This document shows, piece after piece, positions 44,131 to 56,489 of a stretch of DNA of 64,000 nt. The stretch's first letter is position 1. Each line of letters starts with the position of its first letter. The position numbers and the translations under genes were made by a program. Below the pieces are notes generated by a model. The model was not told the origin of the DNA. It was given only the letters and a program-made list of their open reading frames with translations, and made no database searches. Source of the DNA: Xestospongia bergquistia (Eukaryota > Porifera > Demospongiae > Haplosclerida > Petrosiidae); NCBI GenBank assembly GCA_963965975.1, contig OZ014420.1:5234001-5298000 (forward strand), written 5' to 3'.

Positions 44131-44527
44131 TTGTCATTTCTATAATTGTCTTTGTTACCAGAATCTCATCAAGTTGATGTAAGGCCATCATTGAGAGCCA
44201 AAAACTATTTACTCAGTATGTATAAAGTGAATTAGAAGCCAAAAAGCACTCTTTGTAGTTTATTGTCCAATAACTGAAACTATATGAGGGAGAGGTAGAT
44301 ACTACTTCAACTTAACTAATTGGATTAGTTCCTTTCTTATAGCTTCAAATGAAGCCATGATTCGATTATTATAACAAAATGGGTGTTAAAGCAATGTGGT
44401 TGCAGATGCAACTAGTTGGATTTATGCATATTGAGTTACACTAGTATTGGCCTTGTAGCAACTTAGAATTGGGCTTACATCAAATTAATGTAACTGTAGT
44501 AACGAAGACCTTAGTTAAAATGACAAT
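44131..44527. mobile_element. About 400-bp MITE with long inverted ends
   Basis: The left end, TTGTCATTTCTATAATTGTC..., matches the complement of the right end (44461-44527), including the GTTAC and TTGATGTAAG blocks. Internal AGAAGCCAAAAAG and ACTCAATATG motifs link it to the element at 37521-37669. Confidence 0.55.
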
Positions 44528-47013
44528 GTGTTTTTTTAGTGTATGCTGCTATAATGTTGTTATTAGCCATAATTATCAATGGTATTTCAAATCTGTGTCA
44601 GGTTTCTTAGATAACTAAACCATTGTTTATACTATATGATCAAATAATCTGGAGATGGTAAGAGAACAGTCTAACTAACTTAGACTACATGATAAAAGTG
44701 TGCAGTTAGGATGTAGATACTGACACAAGCCTTCAGAGCTATCATTTGATAATTATTATGCTTGTATCATAGAGTATGAAGAAAGTTCTGAAGTCACTAC
44801 CTTTTAGAGTCATTTTTGCACTAATAACTCTTTGTCAGACTAACATGGAACATAATGATCATAACAGAGAACAGCAGAGATTCGAAAGAACGTTTTTACC
44901 CTATATATAGTTATTGGTGTCATTATAGCTACTGTCTTAAAGAGAAAAATGAAAAGTGAAATCTTTCAGTCTGGGACTTAAGTTATTGGAGCTAGATAGA
45001 TCAATACTTTATATTGTAATTTATTGATGTAGCTATCACTGTTTATTGTTTACATATTTATAAATTTTAAAAACTTTTATTATTAAAGACACCTGCTTAA
45101 AAATTTATGAATAGGTAGGTATCTTGATGAATCTTTTGAAATACTTTTAGGACAAATTCATTCTGTAGACTAATATTAAAGTTCATTGTAGCCAATTTAG
45201 GCAAATTGTATATACCAATTGATTTTAGCAAGAAATATCACACTTTTACGAAAAGAAGTCAAGTAATTAAAGGAATTGATTAAATGAAGTCCCTTATGCA
45301 TGATGTGTTAAATCTTAATATATCACAACTAAGTTCGCCATGTGTATACAAAGAATACGTTAAAATTCAATTAAGTCCTACAAATTCTACATAGACAATA
45401 AAGAAATTAGTTAGACTACATATAGGCTATACAAGGAAGTAATAACCAAGAACCTTGCACCTTTAGTATACTGTCAGCTAACCATTTCCGAAGGTGATTA
45501 TTACTAATAGTATCCATAATTTAAGTTTTCATTATGTATTGATAAAGTCATGCAGTGCATTTCACTGAATAATTAAAATATCATACATTAAGTACAAGTC
45601 ATCTACAAATTCACTAGCTGAAATATGTATAAACAGTCAATGTGTGAAGGTTGATTTTATATATATTTGCATTAACAACATGAAATACAAAATAAAAGAA
45701 CATACCTTATATACCTAACACATGTCTAAAATAACTTTTAGACTGTCCTGCAGACTTTTTGTGCCAGGTAGAAAAAGTAGGAATTGGTTATGTAATAGAA
45801 TACATGTTTCAGTAAACTTAATGAATGAGGTAATTCCTCACATGGCCTCTGATATGTTATGGATGTTTTCACTAGACTTGCTAAGATAAACAATCAAACT
45901 CTCAAGTTTATAGCTGATTTTAATGCGCTAAATTTAGCACATAAACCATCGAGTGTTTGCTATAAGTAAATGAGCAGTTTTATGTTTTGTAATACTATTT
46001 TTATTTACTATATCTGTGACAGTCACTTTGATCTTATTTGGGATATATGTATATATTTCTAGGTTTAAACTGGCAACAGTAAGTATCATATTTCTTTGAA
46101 TAGAGGCCAACTCCAGATAGAGGTTAGATCTCAAATTGACACTTGGGTAATCTGAGGCAAATAGTAAATAGAAGCCTAGTCTCGAATTGAGGGTTATTGA
46201 CCATACTTTTCCCACATCTAGCTATTTATACTCATGTTTCTCCCATTCTTTATGTTTCAAAATGTCCAAGACTTCGGCAAGAAGAAATCTATCTAAGTTA
46301 TTTCCAAGCTTACAGGTGTTGATAATCCAAAGAAATATCCTAGCAAACTGCTGTAAGAGATTTTAATGTGGGCATTGTTAGATTAATAATTTTTGTTAGA
46401 ATTAATGCCTTAGATGGGAAATCAAAACTTGGAAAAGATATAAAGGCCCAGATCTTTATTTGAGAAGATACTATACAATTACACACTGATTTAGTAGTAA
46501 TGAAATACTACTGTTAATTACTAATTATTCAGGATACAGTACATGGACTTTATAATAGATATATATTAGAATGTGCTAATTGACTATTATTGTATGTGAT
46601 GTCACTAACGCTTAGTCATGATTGTTCCAATGACAAAGTGAAAAAGATGACTCAATTGTGTATGTGATTGATTATTTTGATGTATTGGTAACACTGGGAA
46701 CAAATCTACCTGATTTGAGTTACTTGTGCCATGTATTACTTGATCATGACTAGAGTACTTCTAGCCTAAAAATTAGTGTCATATATTATGAATCCTTCTT
46801 TCCCAAAGACAAATAGGTCTGTAGGGAGAATTATTGAGTTATACAACTAAAGTATATAAATAGATGGCTGTATAAAATGAATGTATTCTTATTAATTATA
46901 ATCATGGGAAATGTATCATAATTTCAAGAAAGTAGCAAAGTCTTGAACAAGGAAATCTCTTTACTAACTATAGTGTTGATCTTGATGTTATGTTATTTTA
47001 TTAATTGTTATAG
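44528..47013. other. Rest of CX-G intron 1
   Basis: No gene or clear repeat recognised. A minus open frame of 93 codons (45934-46215) matches no family I know and has no coding context. No sign of the CX-H N-terminal exons, so CX-G truly lacks them here. Confidence 0.5.
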
Positions 47014-47662
47014 GCCCAGAAGTCATAATGGTCAATCCTATTATAACAATAAATGAAAATGAAGGATCTATTGATATCTGTGTTGAGCTGACTGGAAGTG
47101 GCTATCAGTTAGACAATAATCTGACTATTACTTTAACTGACATTGGAACTACAAACTCAGTTTGTATGTAAACTATTAGTTTAAACTTTTGAAGAAATCT
47201 ATCTTTTCTCTATAGTTGGTTCTGACTATGCTTTTACTAGACCACTTACAGTGACATTTGTCTCTGGTGCTGTACCAGGCAATGCATCATGTACTGTTAT
47301 CACAATCATTGATGATGATGCATTAGAGGGTACACACAATTTTACTATTGCAATTGATGTGAACACTAGTCTTTACAATATTTCCACACCTAGCGAATCC
47401 ATTATTACAATTACTGATAATGAAGGTCAGTTTAAAGCTTCTTATAACAAACAATGATATACAACATTCTATTTTGATTTTTTAGATGTCATCATAACTT
47501 TACAGCCCCATTACTGCAGTAATAGAGACTTCATCATATATTAGTGTGTGTATACAATTAAGTGGTGTTCCTAGTGGTGGATTGGAAGTGTACATTGTTG
47601 TGGATATATCTACAAAAGACAATACAGCTACAAGTAATAACACTGTTAATAAAACAGATATA

Positions 47663-47692
47663 CATACACACACACACACACACACACACACT
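47663..47692. repeat. Short (CA)n in CX-G intron 4
   Basis: About 11 CA units beginning 30 bp after the GTAATA donor. The equivalent place in CX-H carries the expanded run at 56271-56487. Confidence 0.85.
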
Positions 47693-49465
47693 AGTTTAAT
47701 TAAGGTACATTATGATTATGAACAAAATAGACAATTACTTCTCCCCTATGATTAATGTACTAAAGTTTTGTCACATACTCTTTATCACATGACTTATATC
47801 CATTATTAAGGAGTAAAGTAATATCCTTTATTATTATTATTATCATTTTATAGGTACATCTCCAGCTGACTATACTTCATTTACAACTCAAGTTATATTT
47901 CCTAGTTCAGTCTTTCCAGATGAAACTAGTTGCACAACTGTTTCCACAATTCTTGATGACTTGATTCTAGAAGATGATGAAACATTTATTGTAGAAATAA
48001 CTAGTGTTTATCCACCTGTCACTATAGGAAGTCCTTCATCAGTTATGTTGACCATTATTGACAATGAAAGTGAGTTATATTATTTCCACCTATATATTTT
48101 ATATTTTTTATTCTATATACAACATACAACTGTTAATATTATTACTATGAATGTTGTATTAATTTTGATGATAAAAAGCTGTCTTTTTTAGTGGCTGAAG
48201 TCAACTTTGAAAATACAACATATACATTTATGGAAGGAGACAGTCAACCAATTTGCACTATAATAACAGATGTACCTAGTGGTGGAAGTGAAGTTAATGT
48301 TACAGCAAGAGTATTATTAGTGGATGGATTAGCTAATGGTATGAAATTAACTTAACATTAGTTATGCCTTTTAATGCAAAGAATTAATACCATTTGATTT
48401 TTTACTGCATATATATAACTGGTCTAGTATAAGAATTGTTATATAATATTAAAACTATATGATGGCAGAATTAGTAAAAGACTACATGTTACATTTCTTT
48501 TTGTAAGGTAATGATGTTACTCTCATCACAACTATGTTGACATTTCAAGAATCTATGATAGAAAATGGCACAAAATCTTGTATCAATATTAGTATTACGA
48601 ATGACATGATATTAGAAGATACTGAGAGCCTTCAACTAACTCTGTCAAATCCTTCACCTGCTAGTATTGTGTTTGGACCAAATTCAACTGTGAGAATCAT
48701 TGATGATGGCAGTATGTTATCAGTATAATACAATTGAATACATATAATGCATGTAATAAACACGTGCTCATGTTGTACATGTCAATATAGCATTAATTAA
48801 GTTTCTGATTCTATCATTAATAGCTGATAGTCTAAATATTATTGACAGAAAATACATATATCCTTTTGTTGTAGTTGCTAGTTATTTTACTTTCACAAAG
48901 ACCAAGTATCTAGTTCAAGAAAATCAAGGGTCTTTACAGGTCTGTGTTTCAACACTTAAACCTCCACAAACTTCTCAGCCTTTGGTTGAAATAACAATCA
49001 TTAACGGCAGTGCTATAGGTTAGTTTACAGTGTAACATATATGTGATCCGTATGTTAATGTGACTCTTAATTATATAGAAGGTATTGATTTCAGTAAGGA
49101 CTCCACTACTACCCTTACCTTTCAACATACATCAGCAGCATGTACTAACTTTACAATTAACAATGATGGTATAACTGAGGGAGAGGAAGAATTTAAGTTA
49201 GTCTTGGAATCAATCAGTTCTTTAGCTATTGTTAATGGACCTACCACTGAAGTTGATGTCATTTTCTATGATCCAGATGGTAAGTATTATATTTTAATGC
49301 TAATGACTAACATTTTATTGCTACATTATAGCGTGTTTTCCTTGCTCTGTTTGTACTGAAATTCGTGTCTTACAAACATGCAGACTGCTTTCTTCAAAGG
49401 GTCAACGTTTGCCTCTCCCTTGTCTTGCTCTTGAAGCAGAATATAGAGATGTTGGTGGCAATTAG

Positions 49466-51446
49466 TTCAAGTGAAAATTAACAGATCATCAGTTACAGTC
49501 TGCAGTAATATGTAGTACAAATAAAGTAGTGTTAAGCCTATTTTTTAAAATTTTCATGGTCATCTAGTCATAATTTTCTAATGCATTTTAAATGTTAGCA
49601 TTTGTTATTTTTTAGAAAACATAATAATCAATATTGTTTAATTTGAGTTAATGGTGTAACTTACAAAGGACTCATGAAGTCATTGTATACTTCCTTGAGA
49701 AAAAAAGCTGCAAATCTCAACAGCTTTGTCAGAAAGTCCTGATGTGCCATAGGATCTTCTGAGACAGTCCAAGCAGCTAGAGGAAGCTGATCTTCCAGTA
49801 TCATGCATTGGGTGATTATGACCCTCTGGATTGGTTATAATATCTTAGGCTAAGGTAAACAATATCAGAGGGTGAATCAAACTTCTGAGAAGATGAGAGA
49901 ATCATGACTGAGCTGATCACCTGAAAATTGCTTAGATAAGGATGAATGGAATAAACATGTAGGGAAGGTTTTCCCTCCAAATGATTGAGAAAGCTGATTC
50001 CCCAAGCTTTGTATCCAAACTCTGCTGCAAAAATGAGGAGCTGTGAATTGGTCCAAGGGGCAAATAAGTGATACTCCTCTATGGCTAAAAATGTTTGTCA
50101 ATGTATTTTCCAATTGATTATGTCTGTTGTGCAGTGTGACTCCCAATCAGCTTGTACTACAGGTTTCATAAGTATGTGCTTGCTAATTAACAGATAGATT
50201 AAATCAGCTATTATGTATAAATGTCTCCTCTAGACCTGAATTATATTATATCTGTGGCATTACAAATAATTACTAGTACTTCTTATGTGACATAATAAAT
50301 ACTTTAGATACTCAATAATAGATATTCTCCGTTATAGAAATGAGTATATAAAGTGCTGTTATCTAGTTTGAAGATATTACTTAAAAAATTTCCGATAGCT
50401 ATTGTTTTGTAATAGTCTTTTGAATAGCTGCCAATCAGAATTACCTTTCCTGACACTATCATGGTTTAGATAATATTGATGGGGGGGGGGGGGGGGGGGG
50501 GGGGTTCACCTCCGATAGCTGTTAATCCATGGTGCTCATAAGTGGCATCAGTATCTGTATAGTACTATTATCATTGTAATCCCTAGAAATTCATCTATGG
50601 TTCTATAATTTGTATAACTAATATCTAATGTTATCATCATTGTATGGTGTATTTATTTCCCGTTTATCATCTAGTTATAAGTACTAGTGTTATTGTCATT
50701 CTAGTGATTATGATGTCATAATTGATTTCTATCTCTTATCAACATTCCAAACTAGTAGTCATCTTACCCAGCTCACTGCTTAAAACATTTTGGTCTATTT
50801 TGAGCTTTGGTCTCTGCTAAATGATGTAGAAGTACTAGGCAATACCAGGTAGTTATGCCCTATCAAAGTGGATGATCATGTCTGTAAAGGAATACTGTTG
50901 TCTACCCTGTAATTGCACACATCATTGCAAAGGTACTTTTTATATATTATATATGGGTACAAACTGTACTGGTAAGTTGAGAGTCATGGATGTAGCAAGT
51001 GATGAAACTGGTAATGTTGAAAAAGCATTTGAGTGCGAGGATGAAACAGAGAGAGTAGGCAAGGAGGAGGGAAGGGGTGCAAATTATGAAGTAGATGAGG
51101 AAGAAGGAGTGGAGAAGCTAGGTTAAGGGACCAGATGATAAAGTGAACTCTTTTAAAATAATGAGTAATGGACAGATATTAACTGTTTACTCATCAGACT
51201 GACATAGCTTTGTTGTTATGGTTACTCCCAATTACAACATAAAATACATTGTATAAATACTAGGTTGATGTAAGGTTTGTTTATTAAGTTAAGTTGAAGG
51301 TATGTTAAAGAAACCATACTATCTTCAATCATGTCCATTTATAGACTTCATGACATACATAAGTAAAATAACTCTTCATTCACACACACACATATAATTA
51401 TTGCAGTGAAAATATTTTTAGTATTAGTACTGGAGTGAGTGGAAAG
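49466..51446. other. Spacer between CX-G and CX-H
   Basis: AAATAAAG about 55 bp after the CX-G stop is a likely poly(A) signal. A run of 24 G lies at 50481-50504, flanked by two copies of CCGATAGCT (about 50394 and 50513). Open frames at 49877-50146 (minus) and 50872-51126 (plus, acidic C-terminal half) match no family and I do not call them genes. Confidence 0.5.
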
Positions 51447-54400
51447 ATGAAGCTACATCTATCATCAGTTATATTGATAATAGTACTGCCATTAACTATT
51501 GGACAGTCATCATGTCCTCTACCTACAGTAACTGATATAGAGAGGGAATTGAATGTTTTGCTTTTAGATGCAGATTCTGGAGGAGGACCATATGATTCTA
51601 CTGTATCATCACATCAGTTTACTTGTCTTGCTCAAGGATCAGCTAAAGATACTTATCGTAGAGTATCTATTATAGCTACATTTACTCCTAACAGTGGACA
51701 ATCTTCACAAACACAACACTTTCAGTTAGAGTGTTCAAGTGGTACATGGAGTGCAGTAACTAATGATGGTTTTGGGACTCCTCCCTTAAATCCAATGCTA
51801 AGAACTGACTGTTTTAATTGTTTAAGTGAAAGTGTTGCTCCTAGTGTTATCGATGAAAACCATTGTTTGCGTAAGTTACTAGTTGATAAATAAATTGTAA
51901 ATATTCCTTTTTACAGCTTGTGATTCTTCTTGTAACTTTGGATCAGGAAGATGTCTATCAAATATGCCTGTAGTCTGTTGTCCATTCTTTGGTCTTGATA
52001 ATATGTGTACTACATCATGTCCAACTAATTACATTGCTAATATTGATACTAACTTTACATGTGGTAAGTAAACTAGTATATATCTAATACATTGATCCTA
52101 TACTATGTAGTCTGTAATGATACCTGTGGTCCTGGTGAAGTTGTTAATGCTACATGTAATGGATGTGACCTGACTGATATCTGTCTACGAGATATGCCTT
52201 GTAAAAACAGAGGATCATGTATATTGTTATCTGCCCCTGATAATTACACATGTGATTGCAGTGCTACTGGACAAGTGGGTATTAATTGTATTGGTAAGTG
52301 AAAAGAGTAGACAGTAGACCTTTCATAGACATCTTAAGAAAGTCTATAAAATTCATGAACATTCTTTCAAATCTGCTGTTCACTGTTACAACCAAACAAT
52401 ATATTGTATGGTTTGTATGCTTTAGAGCTGTTAGTGCAAAAAATGACCCTGTAAATTGTAGCTACTCCAACTAATCAGAACACTCAAAATTGTCAGCGTT
52501 CTTGCAAATGTTGCTATAAGTATGTAATGGAAATACAACAGATACTTGATATGTGGTCATTCAAATTTTATTATTTAATCAAAAAAGTAAGTATGACATA
52601 TGAGTTGACACTCACTATTTTCTATATATGGTGGATGCATAAAGTTAAAGAACTAGTGAACAGATACAATATATGTGACTAAGAGGACAGCAATGGAAAA
52701 AAAGAAATGCAACACTTAATATATATAGCTCAAGAGTATATATACATGTCAAGATATATTTAGATATATTTACTTTCACTTTCAACAACTTTAACATCAA
52801 AGTACTTCTGACTCCATGCAACAACATACCATAAAATATTCTTAACATATCTATATTATATATAATTTACATCACATCCTTTTTGAAAATGCGTAGATAT
52901 AAGAGGTGAACTCATACACCACCAAGTAATACTACCAGAATAACTACTGTGGTTTCCTGAATACTCAAGATAATATAATATAAAAGTGGATACTCTGTTT
53001 GAAAGTTTGTTGCCTTAGCAAAGATGGTTGAAAAAGTAGTAGAAAGAAAGAAAAAAAACAAATTCAATGCTAGCAAGTTTTCAAGTTATTATAAATGATA
53101 CTTACAAACACTAACAGATCTATTAACTTGGCTATTACTTAGGTAGAAAAAAGAAACACTTCATAATATTGAAAGGTTCTGATCAGCTACATATGCATTG
53201 ATGTGATATTTATGGTTTTTTGTTATTACTGATATGACCATACATATTAGAGTATCTATGAAATGGGCAATCCAGGCCACTCCTTCATAGCAATAGGCAA
53301 TATTATGTATATTGTCTTGCCTGATAGTACATGCAATAGACAAATCAAACTTATTGATTGATGTTCCTTATGCAATATATATAAATGTAAATAAATATAT
53401 ATATATATTATGTATGCATTCACTAAAAGTCTGTGGACTAATGACACTAACTATGCAAGTAATTATTGGAATGGAGAAAACCATTTGATACATATACAAT
53501 ATGTTATCTAACGTATTATATGAAATATTATAATTGATGTGATGTTTTGGTATAAACTCATGGCTTCCCCTAGTAAATAAGACTTATTAGTCTTCTGTAG
53601 ACATAATTAACTGCAATTGTGTAACTGAGGAATCCATTAACTAATTAATCTGATAGTGTCACTTGTACTAAAGTACACATGTATGTCACATAACTGTTCA
53701 CATTTAATTTGTTTAATGTATTTCAAATTCGAATAACAAGTTATGAAATAACCAACTTGTGAACATTTGATAAAGTGAAAGTAATCAAGTAAATTCATTT
53801 CTATAATGAGATGACTATGTATACAACTTGTAACATTAATTATAAGATATCCAATAACATAGTCCACATTCTATATAATTAATTTGTATGAAATCATATG
53901 GGATTGTAGATCAGTATACACAGTTAATAAGTCAAGTGATTATAAGGTATATGATATCTATGCGTATATAATCCTATTACAAGTTTACAACAGCATTGAT
54001 TGTGAATTTGTGATGCTCAACTATTCAGATACAGCCTCATGAAGACTTCATAAAAATAAGAAATGAACCAAGTGCTTTGGTTATGAGCATCATTACTTCT
54101 GAGTGATTCATTGGTAGTCTTGCGTAGCCAGGCTCCCTCCTAAGCTGGGGTCTAGTACTTCTAAGACCTAACTAAATGATGCACTGGACAAATAAAATAG
54201 CAAGCACCACTCTAATTAAAAAGGCTAAGTGGTGATCCTTGATAGTGATGTCAATTACAGTTCACAGAGTATGCTGCCCGAAACTTTTTGGTTCGTTAGT
54301 TAATTATTCATATAAAATACATAGTCAGTTTTTGACAATTTATTTGATAATTACACTAACATTAAAACTTTAGCCTCTTACAAACAAATTACAATTGTTA

Positions 54401-56390
54401 GTGCAATTCTATAATAATATTATTATAGATATTATAAGTATATATATTTGTATATCTCTATGCATAACTTGAACCATCTATAAAATAATTGATGTTATAA
54501 GGCAAAGCTGTAATATTTTTGTATGACTACAAAAGCTTAAGCTACATAAGTAGTTTTAAACTTGTCAGAGAAAGGATTCTGTCAAAATAAATCAGTTTTC
54601 ATTGTATATAAAGTGTCATTGCATATATGAAAGAAAGTCAATACAACAGTTCCTATTTTCAAGCCTTATCTACAATGAAAAGTTTTAAATTGAATAAACC
54701 ATTCCAGCATAATTCTACCAGATAGTGACTGTGAAACTGAGAAAACAAAAATTATAACAACAAAGAAGAAATTAAATAGTTGTCTTCAGGACCATGGCCT
54801 GATCTGGTTAAATGTTGGCTACATCTGTTAGGAAAGTAATGATGTCACTTTTTCAATTGATGACTATATGTATGGTATAAATATACTGTTTGATTGTTAC
54901 ATTTTGGCTGACAAATACCCTCCTTGTAAACATGGAAGAAATATAGTCATATATTGATCTGCTATCTGTTAAGACCACGCAGGCACACCTTTAAGTTACA
55001 TTCTGGGACTGTTCTGTGATGTACGCAATTTTGATGTTTTCACTTGTTCTCGTGTTGCTTCTCCATTGTCTATACATGTTAGAGCAGAAATGGCAAGAGA
55101 ATGTTATGATCAGTGAGTATGAAAGATGGATCAGACCTCCTTCACACCTCAAATCTTCATTGCAGGGGTATGGTATATGTTGAAGGTCATATTTGCAGTA
55201 AATAGGTTCATTTGCAACTCTCAACACATTTATAAGTAATGACAGGAAACTTTATTAACTAATTAAAATTCTTATACTCATAGACAATCTAACAATGTGT
55301 ACAAGAACTACATTGCTAATAACTTCTCATCCATAAATATATATGTGGCAAATTATAATGCAAACTATTATGCATTGTGATTCTATCCTACATTATAGTT
55401 TCCTCCAAAGGTTGAGCTATTTACTACAATGATTTGTAGTGTATGTATGTAAATGGTTTGTGTATACAAATAAATTGTTGTTTATTATTGTTAACATTAT
55501 TGATTGTGTACTTGGAGAAACCAAGAAAGTAGCTTAGTATAAAATAAAAAAGTAATTGCTTAAATATAACTACTTATTTGTCTCCTCCAACCTATGCAAT
55601 ATATTATTTTATTAATTGTTATAGGCCCAGAAGTCATAATGGTCAATCCTATTATAACAATAAATGAAAATGAAGGATCTATTGATATCTGTGTTGAGCT
55701 GACTGGAAGTGGCTATCAGTTAGACAATGATCTGACTATTACTTTAACTGACATTGGAACTCCAAACTCAGTTTGTATGTAAACCATTAGTTTAAACTTT
55801 TGAAGAAATTTATCTTTTCTCTATAGTTGGTTCTGACTATAACTTTACTAGACCACTTACAGTGACATTTGTCTCTGGTGCTGTACCAGGCAATACATCA
55901 TGTACAAATATCATAATCATTAATGATCGTGCATTAGAGGGTACACACAATTTTACTATTGCAATTGATATGAACACTACTCTATACAATATTTCCACAC
56001 CTAGCGAATCCATTATTACAATTACTGATAATGAAGGTCAGTCAGTATAAAGCTTCTTTATAACAAACAATGATGTACAACATTCTATTTTTGATTTTTT
56101 AGATGTCATCATAACTTTACAGCCCATTACTGCAGTAATAGAGACTTCATCATATATTAGTGTGTGTGTACAATTAAGTGGTGTTCCTAGTGGTGGATTG
56201 GAAGTGGACATTGTTGTGGATATATCTACAAAAGACAATACAGCTACAAGTAATAACTCTGTTAATAAAACAGACACACACAGACACACACAGACACAGA
56301 CACACAGACACACACACACAGACACACACACACAGACACAGACACACACAGACACAGACACACACAGACACAGACACACACAGACACACA

Positions 56391-56489
<99 letters not shown>

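Larger units (their letters stand above)
43380..49465 (+). pseudogene. CX-G: secreted Calx-beta protein with 1-bp frameshift
   Basis: Ten exons: 43380-43458, 47014-47163, 47216-47425, 47486-47633, 47854-48069, 48192-48338, 48508-48711, 48875-49018, 49079-49279, 49332-49465. Exon 1 is a signal peptide; exons 2-9 give four Calx-beta repeats, two exons each, all boundaries in phase 1 except the first start; exon 10 is a Cys-rich end. Without damage it would be 543 aa. In exon 4 a CCCC run (47506-47509) stands where CX-H has CCC, shifting the frame to a TAG at 47542-47544, so only 165 aa would be made (about 1.1 repeats). All splice sites and other exons remain clean, so the lesion is recent, polymorphic or a base-call error. 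Calx-beta domains bind Ca2+ and occur in adhesion and matrix proteins. It lacks the EGF part of CX-H. Confidence 0.75.

Noticed and set aside
45934-46215. 93-codon minus frame in CX-G intron 1
   Set aside because: No domain, no homologous copy in CX-H intron 3, ordinary AT-rich composition; most likely chance.
49877-50146. 89-codon minus frame between CX-G and CX-H
   Set aside because: No recognised domain, no splice partners, no second copy; could be a transposon scrap but cannot be supported.
50872-51126. 84-codon plus frame with acidic C-terminal half
   Set aside because: No signal peptide, no family match, low-complexity Glu-rich end; not in frame with CX-H exon 1.
52455-52575. Possible extra Cys-rich exon in CX-H intron 3
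   Set aside because: Acceptor is acceptable but neither donor (52517 or 52586) gives phase 1 needed to join exon 4; could only be an alternative end.
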